A DNA stretch of 64,000 bases from Plumapathes pennacea (Eukaryota > Cnidaria > Anthozoa > Antipatharia > Myriopathidae): NCBI GenBank assembly GCA_964036295.1, contig OZ038471.1, positions 14,278,184-14,342,183 on the forward strand, read 5' to 3'. Each line of letters begins with the position of its first letter. Positions within the stretch are counted from its first letter, which is position 1. Below, one piece after another: positions 11,400-26,300 of the stretch. The position numbers and the translations under genes were made by a program. The notes below the pieces were generated by a model. It saw only the letters and a list, made by a program, of their open reading frames with translations. It was not told the DNA's origin and searched no databases.

Positions 11400-14300
11400 G
11401 TATCCCTCAAAATTACTTTTTCCAAGAGATTTTACAAAACGTTGGGCAAGCTAAAGAGACGTGCGAGGAAAGAATCCGCGATTAAATCGGTCACGTTTCG
11501 GCCAAATTATAACCAAATTTGTATTCCCCTCCACTCTAAGCTCTTATAGCTCAGGAACGCATAAAATCAGCTCATTAACGCGCCAAAGTCCGTGCTGCAC
11601 CTCTATGCAGCGCCGCTCACAAGTAACCTCAAGAACGCAGAATTTCATGGAAGAATACTATTGATATTATAAGTGAATGACAGAAGTTTTACGTCTGTTG
11701 CTTCCGTACAAGAAGAGTAGTGCGCAAAATTGTTCTAACTACCCAATTGAAAATAGCGAATAGTTCGTTTCTCGCTCAATTCTTTGCCGACAAACTGATT
11801 GTCATTCATTAAGCGTCTTATAGGTGTTCTTTCCTGAAAGTCTGCGCTCTTGTGGTTTCCTGTGAGTGAAGCTACATAGTAGAGAAAACGTACACTTAAA
11901 AGAAACTTGCGTAATATTATATAAATGTGAGCTATAAGAGCTTACTATGGAGCGAAAGTAGATTGATTATATCTCGGCGGAAACTTGACCTTTTTAATCG
12001 TGGTTTCTTTCCTTGTGTACATCGTTGAGAGATACATCTTTCCTGTAAAGCACTTTGCATGAGACGCACTGAGAGCCTCAGAAACAACGATTGATTTTTC
12101 AAACAATAGGAATTCGATAATAAGGTAGCTGGAGGGTCAAAAATTTTGGTACTTTATAATTTTCAAAATTTCTTGTATCCCTCAAAATTATTTTTTCCAA
12201 GAGATTTTACAAAACGTTGGGCAAGCTAAAGAGACGTGCGAGGAAAGAATCCGCGATTAAATCGGTCACGTTTCGGCCAAATTATAACCAAATTTGTATT
12301 CCCCTCCACTCTAAGCTCTTATAGCTCAGGAACGCATAAAATCAGCTCATTAACGCGCCAAAGTCCGTGCTGCACCTCTATGCAGCGCCGCTCACAAGTA
12401 ACCTCAAGAACGCAGAATTTCATGGAAGAATACTATTGATATTATAAGTGAATGACAGAAGTTTTACGTCTGTTGCTTCCGTACAAGAAGAGTAGTGCGC
12501 AAAATTGTTCTAACTACCCAATTGAAAATAGCGAATAGTTCGTTTCTCGCTCAATTCTTTGCCGACAAACTGATTGTCATTCATTAAGCGTCTTATAGGT
12601 GTTCTTTCCTGAAAGTCTGCGCTCTTGTGGTTTCCTGTGAGTGGCGCTACATACTAGAGAAAGCGTACACTTAAAAGAAACTTGCGTAATATTATGTAAA
12701 TGTGAGCTATAAGAGCTTACTATGGAGCGAAAGTAGATTGATTATATCTCGGCGGAAACTTGACCTTTTTAATCGTGGTTTCTTTCCTTGTGTACATCGT
12801 TGAGAGATACATCTTTCCTGTAAAGCACTTTGCATGAGACGTACTGAGAGCTTCAGAAACAACGATTGTTTTTTAGAACAATAGGAATTCGATAATAAGG
12901 TAGCTGGAGGGTCAAAAATTTTGGTACTTTATAATTTTCAAAATTTCTTGTATCCCTCAAAATTATTTTTTCCAAGAGATTTTACAAAACGTTGGGCAAG
13001 CTAAAGAGACGTGCGAGGAAAGAATCCGCGATTAAATCGGTCACGTTTCGGCCAAATTATAACCAAATTTGTATTCCCCTCCACTCTAAGGTCTTATAGC
13101 TCAGGAACGCATAAAATCAGCTCATTAACGCGCCAAAGTCCGTGCTGCACCTCTATGCAGCGCCGCTCACAAGTAACATCAAGAACGCAGAACTTCATGG
13201 AAGAATACTATTGATATTCTAAGTGAATGACAGAAGTTTTACGTCTGTTGCTTCCGTACAAGAAGAGTAGTGCGCAAAATTGTTCTAACTACCCAATTGA
13301 AAATAGCGAATAGTTCGTTTCTCGCTCAATACTTTGCCGACAAACTGATTGTCATTCATTAAGCGTCTTATAGCTGTTCTTTCCTGAAAGTCTGCGCTCT
13401 TGTGGTTTCCTGTGAGTGGCGTTACATACTAGAGAAAGCGTACACTTAAAAGAAACTTGCGTAATATTATGTAAATGTGAGCTATAAGAGCTTACTTTGG
13501 AGCGAAAGTAGATTGATTATATCTCGGCGGAAACTTGACCTTTTTAATCGTGGTTTCTTTCCTTGTGTACATCGTTGAGAGATACATCTTTCCTGTAAAG
13601 CACTTTGCATGAGACGTACTGAGAGCTTTAGAAACAACGACTGTTTTTTAAAACAATAGGAATTCGATAATAAGGTAGCTGGAGGGTCAAAAATTTTGGT
13701 ACTTTATAATTTTCAAAATTTCTTGTATCCCTCAAAATTATTTTTTCCAAGAGATTTTACAAAACGTTGGGCAAGCTAAAGAGACGTGCGAGGAAAGAAT
13801 CCGCGATTAAATCGGTCACGTTTCGGCCAAATTATAACCAAATTTGTATTCCCCTCCACTCTAAGCTCTTATAGCTCAGGAACGCATAAAATCAGTTCAT
13901 TAACGCGCCAAAGTCCGTTCTGCACCTCTATGCAGCGCCGCTCACAAGTAACCTCAAGAACGCAGAATTTCATGGAAGAATACTATTGATATTATAAGTG
14001 AATGACAGAAGTTTTACGTCTGTTGCTTCCGTACAAGAAGAGTAGTGCGCAAAATTGTTCTAACTACCCAATTGAAAATAGCGAATAGTTCGTTTCTCGC
14101 TCAATTCTTTGCCGACAAACTGATTGTCATTCATTAAGCGTCTTATAGGTGTTCTTTCCTGAAAGTCTGCGCTCTTGTGGTTTCCTGTGAGTGGCGCTAC
14201 ATACTAGAGAAAGCGTACACTTAAAAGAAACTTGCGTAATATTATGTAAATGTGAGCTATAAGAGCTTACTATGGAGCGAAAGTAGATTGATTATATCTC

Positions 14301-17300
14301 GGCAGAAACTTGACCTTTTTAATCGTGGTTTCTTTCCTTGTGTACATCGTTGAGAGATACATCTTTCCTGTAAAGCACTTTGCATGAGACGTACTGAGAG
14401 CTTCAGAAACAACGATTGTTTTTTAGAACAATAGGAATTCGATAATAAGGTAGCTGGAGGGTCAAAAATTTTGGTACTTTATAATTTTCAAAATTTCTTG
14501 TATCCCTCAAAATTATTTTTTCCAAGAGATTTTACAAAACGTTGGGCAAGCTAAAGAGACGTGCGAGGAAAGAATCCGCGATTAAATCGGTCACCTTTGG
14601 GCCAAATTATAACCAAATCTGTATTCCCCTCCACTCTAAGCTCTTATAGCTCAGGAACGCATAAAATCAGCTCATTAACGCGCCAAAGTCCGTTCTGCAC
14701 CTCTATGCAGCGCCGCTCACAAGTAACCTCAAGAACGCAGAATTTCATGGAAGAATACTATTTATATTCTAAGTGAATGACAGAAGTTTTACGTCTGTTG
14801 CTTCCGTACAAGAAGAGTAGTGCGCAAAATTGTTCTAACTACCCAATTGAAAATAGCGAATAGTTCGTTTCTCGCTCAATTCTTTGCCGACAAACTGATT
14901 GTCATTCATTAAGCGTCTTATAGGTGTTCTTTCCTGAAAGTCTGCGCTCTTGTGGTTTCCTGTGAGTGGCGCTACATACTAGAGAAAGCGTACACTTAAA
15001 AGAAACTTGCGTAATATTATGTAAATGTGAGCTATAAGAGCTTACTATGGAGCGAAAGTAGATTGATTATATCTCGGCGGAAACTTGACCTTTTTAATCG
15101 TGGTTTCTTTCCTTGTGTACATCGTTGAGAGATACATCTTTCCTGTAAAGCACTTTGCATGAGACGTACTGAGAGCTTCAGAAACAACGATTGTTTTTTA
15201 GAACAATAGGAATTCGATAATAAGGTAGCTGGAGGGTCAAAAATTTTGGTACTTTATAATTTTCAAAATTTCTTGTATCCCTCAAAATTACTTTTTCCAA
15301 GAGATTTTACAAAACGTTGGGCAAGCTAAAGAGACGTGCGAGGAAAGAATCCGCGATTAAATCGGTCACGTTTCGGCCAAATTATAACCAAATTTGTATT
15401 CCCCTCCACTCTAAGCTCTTATAGCTCAGGAACGCATAAAATCAGCTCATTAACGCGCCAAAGTCCGTTCTGCACCTCTATGCAGCGCCGCTCACAAGTA
15501 ACCTCAAGAACGCAGAATTTCATGGAAGAATACTATTGATATTCTAAGTGAATGACAGAAGTTTTACGTCTGTTGCTTCCGTACAAGAAGAGTAGTGCGC
15601 AAAATTGTTCTAACTACCCAATTGAGAGCGCCCGAAACATTGAACTTTTTCTTTGCTAATAGACGAAAATAGCGAATAGTTCGTTTCTCGCTCAATTCTT
15701 TGCCGACAAACTGATTGTCATTCATTAAGCGTCTTATAGGTGTTCTTTCCTGAAAGTCTGCGCTCTTGTGGTTTCCTGTGAGTGAAGCTACATAGTAGAG
15801 AAAACGTACACTTAAAAGAAACTTGCGTAATATTATGTAAATGTGAGCTATAAGAGCTTACTATGGAGCGAAAGTAGATTGATTATATCTCGGCGGAAAC
15901 TTGACCTTTTTAATCGTGGTTTCTTTCCTTGTGTACATCGTTGAGAGATACATCTTTCCTGTAAAGCACTTTGCATGAGACGCACTGAGAGCCTCAGAAA
16001 CAACGATTGATTTTTCAAACAATAGGAATTCGATAATAAGGTAGCTGGAGGGTCAAAAATTTTGGTACTTTATAATTTTCAAAATTTCTTGTATCCCTCA
16101 AAATTATTTTTTCCAAGAGATTTTACAAAACGTTGGGCAAGCTAAAGAGACGTGCGAGGAAAGAATTCGCGTTTAAATCGGTCACGTTTCGGCCAAATTA
16201 TAACCAAATTTGTATTCCCCTCCACTCTAAGCTCTTATAGCTCAGGAACGCATAAAATCAGCTCATTAACGCGCCAAAGTCCGTTCTGCACCTCTATGCA
16301 GCGCCGCTCACAAGTAACCTCAAGAACGCAGAATTTCATGGAAGAATACTATTGATATTCTAAGTGAATGACAGAAGTTTTACGTCTGTTGCTTCCGTAC
16401 AAGAAGAGTAGTGCGCAAAATTGTTCTAACTACCCAATTGAAAATAGCGAATAGTTCGTTTCTCGCTCAATTCTTTGCCGACAAACTGATTGTCATTCAT
16501 TAAGCGTCTTATAGGTGTTCTTTCCTGAAAGTCTGCGCTCTTGTGGTTTCCTGTGAGTGGCGCTACATACTAGAGAAAGCGTACACTTAAAAGAAACTTG
16601 CGTAATATTATGTAAATGTGAGCTATAAGAGCTTACTATGGAGCGAAAGTAGATTGATTATATCTCGGCGGAAACTTGACCTTTTTAATCGTGGTTTCTT
16701 TCCTTGTGTACATCGTTGAGAGATACATCTTTCCTGTAAAGCACTTTGCATGAGACGTACTGAGAGCTTCAGAAACAACGATTGTTTTTTAGAACAATAG
16801 GAATTCGATAATAAGGTAGCTGGAGGGTCAAAAATTTTGGTACTTTATAATTTTCAAAATTTCTTGTATCCCTCAAAATTATTTTTTCCAAGAGATTTTA
16901 CAAAACGTTGGGCAAGCTAAAGAGACGTGCGAGGAAAGAATTCGCGTTTAAATCGGTCACGTTTCGGCCAAATTATAACCAAATTTGTATTCCCCTCCAC
17001 TCTAAGCTCTTATAGCTCAGGAACGCATAAAATCAGCTCATTAACGCGCCAAAGTCCGTTCTGCACCTCTATGCAGCGCCGCTCACAAGTAACCTCAAGA
17101 ACGCAGAATTTCATGGAAGAATACTATTGATATTCTAAGTGAATGACAGAAGTTTTACGTCTGTTGCTTCCGTACAAGAAGAGTAGTGCGCAAAATTGTT
17201 CTAACTACCCAATTGAGAGCGCCCGAAACATTGAACTTTTTCTTTGCTAATAGACGAAAATAGCGAATAGTTCGTTTCTCGCTCAATTCTTTGCCGACAA

Positions 17301-20300
17301 ACTGATTGTCATTCATTAAGCGTCTTATAGGTGTTCTTTCCTGAAAGTCTGCGCTCTTGTGGTTTCCTGTGAGTGAAGCTACATAGTAGAGAAAACGTAC
17401 ACTTAAAAGAAACTTGCGTAATATTATGTAAATGTGAGCTATAAGAGCTTACTATGGAGCGAAAGTAGATTGATTATATCTCGGCGGAAACTTGACCTTT
17501 TTAATCGTGGTTTCTTTCCTTGTGTACATCGTTGAGAGATACATCTTTCCTGTAAAGCACTTTGCATGAGACGCACTGAGAGCCTCAGAAACAACGATTG
17601 ATTTTTCAAACAATAGGAATTCGATAATAAGGTAGCTGGAGGGTCAAAAATTTTGGTACTTTATAATTTTCAAAATTTCTTGTATCCCTCAAAATTATTT
17701 TTTCCAAGAGATTTTACAAAACGTTGGGCAAGCTAAAGAGACGTGCGAGGAAAGAATTCGCGTTTAAATCGGTCACGTTTCGGCCAAATTATAACCAAAT
17801 TTGTATTCCCCTCCACTCTAAGCTCTTATAGCTCAGGAACGCATAAAATCAGCTCATTAACGCGCCAAAGTCCGTTCTGCACCTCTATGCAGCGCCGCTC
17901 ACAAGTAACCTCAAGAACGCAGAATTTCATGGAAGAATACTATTGATATTCTAAGTGAATGACAGAAGTTTTACGTCTGTTGCTTCCGTACAAGAAGAGT
18001 AGTGCGCAAAATTGTTCTAACTACCCAATTGAAAATAGCGAATAGTTCGTTTCTCGCTCAATTCTTTGCCGACAAACTGATTGTCATTCATTAAGCGTCT
18101 TATAGGTGTTCTTTCCTGAAAGTCTGCGCTCTTGTGGTTTCCTGTGAGTGGCGCTACATACTAGAGAAAGCGTACACTTAAAAGAAACTTGCGTAATATT
18201 ATGTAAATGTGAGCTATAAGAGCTTACTATGGAGCGAAAGTAGATTGATTATATCTCGGCGGAAACTTGACCTTTTTAATCGTGGTTTCTTTCCTTGTGT
18301 ACATCGTTGAGAGATACATCTTTCCTGTAAAGCACTTTGCATGAGACGTACTGAGAGCTTCAGAAACAACGATTGTTTTTTAGAACAATAGGAATTCGAT
18401 AATAAGGTAGCTGGAGGGTCAAAAATTTTGGTACTTTATAATTTTCAAAATTTCTTGTATCCCTCAAAATTATTTTTTCCAAGAGATTTTACAAAACGTT
18501 GGGCAAGCTAAAGAGACGTGCGAGGAAAGAATTCGCGTTTAAATCGGTCACGTTTCGGCCAAATTATAACCAAATTTGTATTCCCCTCCACTCTAAGCTC
18601 TTATAGCTCAGGAACGCATAAAATCAGCTCATTAACGCGCCAAAGTCCGTTCTGCACCTCTATGCAGCGCCGCTCACAAGTAACCTCAAGAACGCAGAAT
18701 TTCATGGAAGAATACTATTGATATTCTAAGTGAATGACAGAAGTTTTACGTCTGTTGCTTCCGTACAAGAAGAGTAGTGCGCAAAATTGTTCTAACTACC
18801 CAATTGAGAGCGCCCGAAACATTGAACTTTTTCTTTGCTAATAGACGAAAATAGCGAATAGTTCGTTTCTCGCTCAATTCTTTGCCGACAAACTGATTGT
18901 CATTCATTAAGCGTCTTATAGGTGTTCTTTCCTGAAAGTCTGCGCTCTTGTGGTTTCCTGTGAGTGAAGCTACATAGTAGAGAAAACGTACACTTAAAAG
19001 AAACTTGCGTAATATTATGTAAATGTGAGCTATAAGAGCTTACTATGGAGCGAAAGTAGATTGATTATATCTCGGCGGAAACTTGACCTTTTTAATCGTG
19101 GTTTCTTTCCTTGTGTACATCGTTGAGAGATACATCTTTCCTGTAAAGCACTTTGCATGAGACGCACTGAGAGCCTCAGAAACAACGATTGATTTTTCAA
19201 ACAATAGGAATTCGATAATAAGGTAGCTGGAGGGTCAAAAATTTTGGTACTTTATAATTTTCAAAATTTCTTGTATCCCTCAAAATTATTTTTTCCAAGA
19301 GATTTTACAAAACGTTGGGCAAGCTAAAGAGACGTGCGAGGAAAGAATTCGCGTTTAAATCGGTCACGTTTCGGCCAAATTATAACCAAATTTGTATTCC
19401 CCTCCACTCTAAGCTCTTATAGCTCAGGAACGCATAAAATCAGCTCATTAACGCGCCAAAGTCCGTTCTGCACCTCTATGCAGCGCCGCTCACAAGTAAC
19501 CTCAAGAACGCAGAATTTCATGGAAGAATACTATTGATATTCTAAGTGAATGACAGAAGTTTTACGTCTGTTGCTTCCGTACAAGAAGAGTAGTGCGCAA
19601 AATTGTTCTAACTACCCAATTGAAAATAGCGAATAGTTCGTTTCTCGCTCAATTCTTTGCCGACAAACTGATTGTCATTCATTAAGCGTCTTATAGGTGT
19701 TCTTTCCTGAAAGTCTGCGCTCTTGTGGTTTCCTGTGAGTGGCGCTACATACTAGAGAAAGCGTACACTTAAAAGAAACTTGCGTAATATTATGTAAATG
19801 TGAGCTATAAGAGCTTACTATGGAGCGAAAGTAGATTGATTATATCTCGGCGGAAACTTGACCTTTTTAATCGTGGTTTCTTTCCTTGTGTACATCGTTG
19901 AGAGATACATCTTTCCTGTAAAGCACTTTGCATGAGACGTACTGAGAGCTTCAGAAACAACGATTGTTTTTTAGAACAATAGGAATTCGATAATAAGGTA
20001 GCTGGAGGGTCAAAAATTTTGGTACTTTATAATTTTCAAAATTTCTTGTATCCCTCAAAATTATTTTTTCCAAGAGATTTTACAAAACGTTGGGCAAGCT
20101 AAAGAGACGTGCGAGGAAAGAATTCGCGTTTAAATCGGTCACGTTTCGGCCAAATTATAACCAAATTTGTATTCCCCTCCACTCTAAGCTCTTATAGCTC
20201 AGGAACGCATAAAATCAGCTCATTAACGCGCCAAAGTCCGTTCTGCACCTCTATGCAGCGCCGCTCACAAGTAACCTCAAGAACGCAGAATTTCATGGAA

Positions 20301-23300
20301 GAATACTATTGATATTCTAAGTGAATGACAGAAGTTTTACGTCTGTTGCTTCCGTACAAGAAGAGTAGTGCGCAAAATTGTTCTAACTACCCAATTGAGA
20401 GCGCCCGAAACATTGAACTTTTTCTTTGCTAATAGACGAAAATAGCGAATAGTTCGTTTCTCGCTCAATTCTTTGCCGACAAACTGATTGTCATTCATTA
20501 AGCGTCTTATAGGTGTTCTTTCCTGAAAGTCTGCGCTCTTGTGGTTTCCTGTGAGTGAAGCTACATAGTAGAGAAAACGTACACTTAAAAGAAACTTGCG
20601 CAATATTATGTAAATTTGAGCTATAAGAGCTTACTATGGAGCGAAAGTAGATTGATTATATCTCGGCGGAAACTTGACCTTTTTAATCGTGGTTTCTTTC
20701 CTTGTGTACATCGTTGAGAGATACATCTTTCCTGTAAAGCACTTTGCATGAGACGCACTGAGAGCCTCAGAAACAACGATTGATTTTTCAAACAATAGGA
20801 ATTCGATAATAAGGTAGCTGGAGGGTCAAAAATTTTGGTACTTTATAATTTTCAAAATTTCTTGTATCCCTCAAAATTATTTTTTCCAAGAGATTTTACA
20901 AAACGTTGGGCAAGCTAAAGAGACGTGCGAGGAAAGAATTCGCGTTTAAATCGGTCACGTTTCGGCCAAATTATAACCAAATTTGTATTCCCCTCCACTC
21001 TAAGCTCTTATAGCTCAGGAACGCATAAAATCAGCTCATTAACGCGCCAAAGTCCGTTCTGCACCTCTATGCAGCGCCGCTCACAAGTAACCTCAAGAAC
21101 GCAGAATTTCATGGAAGAATACTATTGATATTCTAAGTGAATGACAGAAGTTTTACGTCTGTTGCTTCCGTACAAGAAGAGTAGTGCGCAAAATTGTTCT
21201 AACTACCCAATTGAAAATAGCGAATAGTTCGTTTCTCGCTCAATTCTTTGCCGACAAACTGATTGTCATTCATTAAGCGTCTTATAGGTGTTCTTTCCTG
21301 AAAGTCTGCGCTCTTGTGGTTTCCTGTGAGTGGCGCTACATACTAGAGAAAGCGTACACTTAAAAGAAACTTGCGTAATATTATGTAAATGTGAGCTATA
21401 AGAGCTTACTATGGAGCGAAAGTAGATTGATTATATCTCGGCGGAAACTTGACCTTTTTAATCGTGGTTTCTTTCCTTGTGTACATCGTTGAGAGATACA
21501 TCTTTCCTGTAAAGCACTTTGCATGAGACGTACTGAGAGCTTCAGAAACAACGATTGTTTTTTAGAACAATAGGAATTCGATAATAAGGTAGCTGGAGGG
21601 TCAAAAATTTTGGTACTTTATAATTTTCAAAATTTCTTGTATCCCTCAAAATTACTTTTTCCAAGAGATTTTACAAAACGTTGGGCAAGCTAAAGAGACG
21701 TGCGAGGAAAGAATCCGCGATTAAATCGGTCACGTTTCGGCCAAATTATAACCAAATTTGTATTCCCCTCCACTCTAAGCTCTTATAGCTCAGGAACGCA
21801 TAAAATCAGCTCATTAACGCGCCAAAGTCCGTGCTGCACCTCTATGCAGCGCCGCTCACAAGTAACCTCAAGAACGCAGAATTTCATGGAAGAATACTAT
21901 TGATATTATAAGTGAATGACAGAAGTTTTACGTCTGTTGCTTCCGTACAAGAAGAGTAGTGCGCAAAATTGTTCTAACTACCCAATTGAAAATAGCGAAT
22001 AGTTCGTTTCTCGCTCAATTCTTTGCCGACAAACTGATTGTCATTCATTAAGCGTCTTATAGGTGTTCTTTCCTGAAAGTCTGCGCTCTTGTGGTTTCCT
22101 GTGAGTGAAGCTACATAGTAGAGAAAACGTACACTTAAAAGAAACTTGCGTAATATTATGTAAATGTGAGCTATAAGAGCTTACTATGGAGCGAAAGTAG
22201 ATTGATTATATCTCGGCGGAAACTTGACCTTTTTAATCGTGGTTTCTTTCCTTGTGTACATCGTTGAGAGATACATCTTTCCTGTAAAGCACTTTGCATG
22301 AGACGCACTGAGAGCCTCAGAAACAACGATTGATTTTTCAAACAATAGGAATTCGATAATAAGGTAGCTGGAGGGTCAAAAATTTTGGTACTTTATAATT
22401 TTCAAAATTTCTTGTATCCCTCAAAATTATTTTTTCCAAGAGATTTTACAAAACGTTGGGCAAGCTAAAGAGACGTGCGAGGAAAGAATCCGCGATTAAA
22501 TCGGTCACGTTTCGGCCAAATTATAACCAAATTTGTATTCCCCTCCACTCTAAGCTCTTATAGCTCAGGAACGCATAAAATCAGCTCATTAACGCGCCAA
22601 AGTCCGTGCTGCACCTCTATGCAGCGCCGCTCACAAGTAACCTCAAGAACGCAGAATTTCATGGAAGAATACTATTGATATTCTAAGTGAATGACAGAAG
22701 TTTTACGTCTGTTGCTTCCGTACAAGAAGAGTAGTGCGCAAAATTGTTCTTACTACCCAATTGAAAATAGCAAATAGTTCGTTTCTCGCTCAATTCTTTG
22801 CCGACAAACTGATTGTCATTCATTAAGCGTCTTATAGGTGTTCTTTCCTGAAAGTCTGCGCTCTTGTGGTTTCCTGTGAGTGGCGCTACATACTAGAGAA
22901 AGCGTACACTTAAAAGAAACTTGCGTAATATTATGTAAATGTGAGCTATAAGAGCTTACTATGGAGCGAAAGTAGATTGATTATATCTCGGCGGAAACTT
23001 GACCTTTTTAATCGTGGTTTCTTTCCTTGTGTACATCGTTGAGAGATACATCTTTCCTGTAAAGCACTTTGCATGAGACGTACTGAGAGCTTCAGAAACA
23101 ACGATTGTTTTTTAGAACAATAGGAATTCGATAATAAGGTAGCTGGAGGGTCAAAAATTTTGGTACTTTATAATTTTCAAAATTTCTTGTATCCCTCAAA
23201 ATTATTTTTTCCAAGAGATTTTACAAAACGTTGGGCAAGCTAAAGAGACGTGCGAGGAAAGAATCCGCGATTAAATCGGTCACGTTTCGGCCAAATTATA

Positions 23301-26300
23301 ACCAAATTTGTATTCCCCTCCACTCTAAGCTCTTATAGCTCAGGAACGCATAAAATCAGCTCATTAACGCGCCAAAGTCCGTGCTGCACCTCTATGCAGC
23401 GCCGCTCACAAGTAACATCAAGAACGCAGAACTTCATGGAAGAATACTATTGATATTCTAAGTGAATGACAGAAGTTTTACGTCTGTTGCTTCCGTACAA
23501 GAAGAGTAGTGCGCAAAATTGTTCTAACTACCCAATTGAAAATAGCGAATAGTTCGTTTCTCGCTCAATACTTTGCCGACAAACTGATTGTCATTCATTA
23601 AGCGTCTTATAGGTGTTCTTTCCTGAAAGTCTGCGCTCTTGTGGTTTCCTGTGAGTGGCGTTACATACTAGAGAAAGCGTACACTTAAAAGAAACTTGCG
23701 TAATATTATGTAAATGTGAGCTATAAGAGCTTACTTTGGAGCGAAAGTAGATTGATTATATCTCGGCGGAAACTTGACCTTTTTAATCGTGGTTTCTTTC
23801 CTTGTGTACATCGTTGAGAGATACATCTTTCCTGTAAAGCACTTTGCATGAGACGTACTGAGAGCTTTAGAAACAACGACTGTTTTTTAAAACAATAGGA
23901 ATTCGATAATAAGGTAGCTGGAGGGTCAAAAATTTTGGTACTTTATAATTTCCAAAATTTTTTGTATCCCTCAAAATTATTTTTTCCAAGAGATTTTACA
24001 AAACGTTGGCCAAGCTAAAGAGACGTGCGAGGAAAGAATCCGCGATTAAATCGGTCACGTTTCGGCCAAATTATAACCAAATTTGTATTCCCCTCCACTC
24101 TAAGCTCTTATAGCTCAGGAACGCATAAAATCAGCTCATTAACGCGCCAAAGTCCGTTCTGCACCTCTATGCAGCGCCGCTCACAAGTAACCTCAAGAAC
24201 GCAGAATTTCATGGAAGAATACTATTGATATTATAAGTGAATGACAGAAGTTTTACGTCTGTTGCTTCCGTACAAGAAGAGTAGTGCGCAAAATTGTTCT
24301 AACTACCCAATTGAAAATAGCGAATAGTTCGTTTCTCGCTCAATTCTTTGCCGACAAACTGATTGTCATTCATTAAGCGTCTTATAGGTGTTCTTTCCTG
24401 AAAGTCTGCGCTCTTGTGGTTTCCTGTGAGTGGCGCTACATACTAGAGAAAGCGTACACTTAAAAGAAACTTGCGTAATATTATGTAAATGTGAGCTATA
24501 AGAGCTTACTATGGAGCGAAAGTAGATTGATTATATCTCGGCGGAAACTTGACCTTTTTAATCGTGGTTTCTTTCCTTGTGTACATCGTTGAGAGATACA
24601 TCTTTCCTGTAAAGCACTTTGCATGAGACGTACTGAGAGCTTCAGAAACAACGATTGTTTTTTAGAACAATAGGAATTCGATAATAAGGTAGCTGGAGGG
24701 TCAAAAATTTTGGTACTTTATAATTTTCAAAATTTCTTGTATCCCTCAAAATTATTTTTTCCAAGAGATTTTACAAAACGTTGGGCAAGCTAAAGAGACG
24801 TGCGAGGAAAGAATCCGCGATTAAATCGGTCACCTTTGGGCCAAATTATAACCAAATTTGTATTCCCCTCCACTCTAAGCTCTTATAGCTCAGGAACGCA
24901 TAAAATCAGCTCATTAACGCGCCAAAGTCCGTTCTGCACCTCTATGCAGCGCCGCTCACAAGTAACCTCAAGAACGCAGAATTTCATGGAAGAATACTAT
25001 TGATATTCTAAGTGAATGACAGAAGTTTTACGTCTGTTGCTTCCGTACAAGAAGAGTAGTGCGCAAAATTGTTCTAACTACCCAATTGAAAATAGCGAAT
25101 AGTTCGTTTCTCGCTCAATTCTTTGCCGACAAACTGATTGTCATTCATTAAGCGTCTTATAGGTGTTCTTTCCTGAAAGTCTGCGCTCTTGTGGTTTCCT
25201 GTGAGTGGCGCTACATACTAGAGAAAGCGTACACTTAAAAGAAACTTGCGTAATATTATGTAAATGTGAGCTATAAGAGCTTACTATGGAGCGAAAGTAG
25301 ATTGATTATATCTCGGCGGAAACTTGACCTTTTTAATCGTGGTTTCTTTCCTTGTGTACATCGTTGAGAGATACATCTTTCCTGTAAAGCACTTCGCATG
25401 AGACGTACTGAGAGCTTCAGAAACAACGATTGTTTTTTAGAACAATAGGAATTCGATAATAAGGTAGCTGGAGGGTCAAAAATTTTGGTACTTTATAATT
25501 TTCAAAATTTCTTGTATCCCTCAAAATTACTTTTTCCAAGAGATTTTACAAAACGTTGGGCAAGCTAAAGAGACGTGCGAGGAAAGAATCCGCGATTAAA
25601 TCGGTCACGTTTCGGCCAAATTATAACCAAATTTGTATTCCCCTCCACTCTAAGCTCTTATAGCTCAGGAACGCATAAAATCAGCTCATTAACGCGCCAA
25701 AGTCCGTTCTGCACCTCTATGCAGCGCCGCTCACAAGTAACCTCAAGAACGCAGAATTTCATGGAAGAATACTATTGATATTCTAAGTGAATGACAGAAG
25801 TTTTACGTCTGTTGCTTCCGTACAAGAAGAGTAGTGCGCAAAATTGTTCTAACTACCCAATTGAGAGCGCCCGAAACATTGAACTTTTTCTTTGCTAATA
25901 GACGAAAATAGCGAATAGTTCGTTTCTCGCTCAATTCTTTGCCGACAAACTGATTGTCATTCATTAAGCGTCTTATAGGTGTTCTTTCCTGAAAGTCTGC
26001 GCTCTTGTGGTTTCCTGTGAGTGAAGCTACATAGTAGAGAAAACGTACACTTAAAAGAAACTTGCGTAATATTATGTAAATTTGAGCTATAAGAGCTTAC
26101 TATGGAGCGAAAGTAGATTGATTATATCTCGGCGGAAACTTGACCTTTTTAATCGTGGTTTCTTTCCTTGTGTACATCGTTGAGAGATACATCTTTCCTG
26201 TAAAGCACTTTGCATGAGACGCACTGAGAGCCTCAGAAACAACGATTGATTTTTCAAACAATAGGAATTCGATAATAAGGTAGCTGGAGGGTCAAAAATT

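Larger units (their letters stand above)
9911..11460. repeat. Recently duplicated pair of adjacent monomers
   Basis: The monomers starting at 9911 and 10686 share several private variants: CACCTTTGGGCC in place of CACGTTTCGGCC, the pair GTTCTGCACC and CAGACTTTC, GTGAATGAAAGAAG, and GCGCAATATTATG. They appear to be a single-monomer tandem duplication, consistent with unequal exchange. Confidence 0.75.

Noticed and set aside
20337-20603. 88-codon minus-strand open frame in one satellite monomer
   Set aside because: Only open because this monomer carries the 41-bp segment and a chance combination of variants. Its neighbours do not preserve it.
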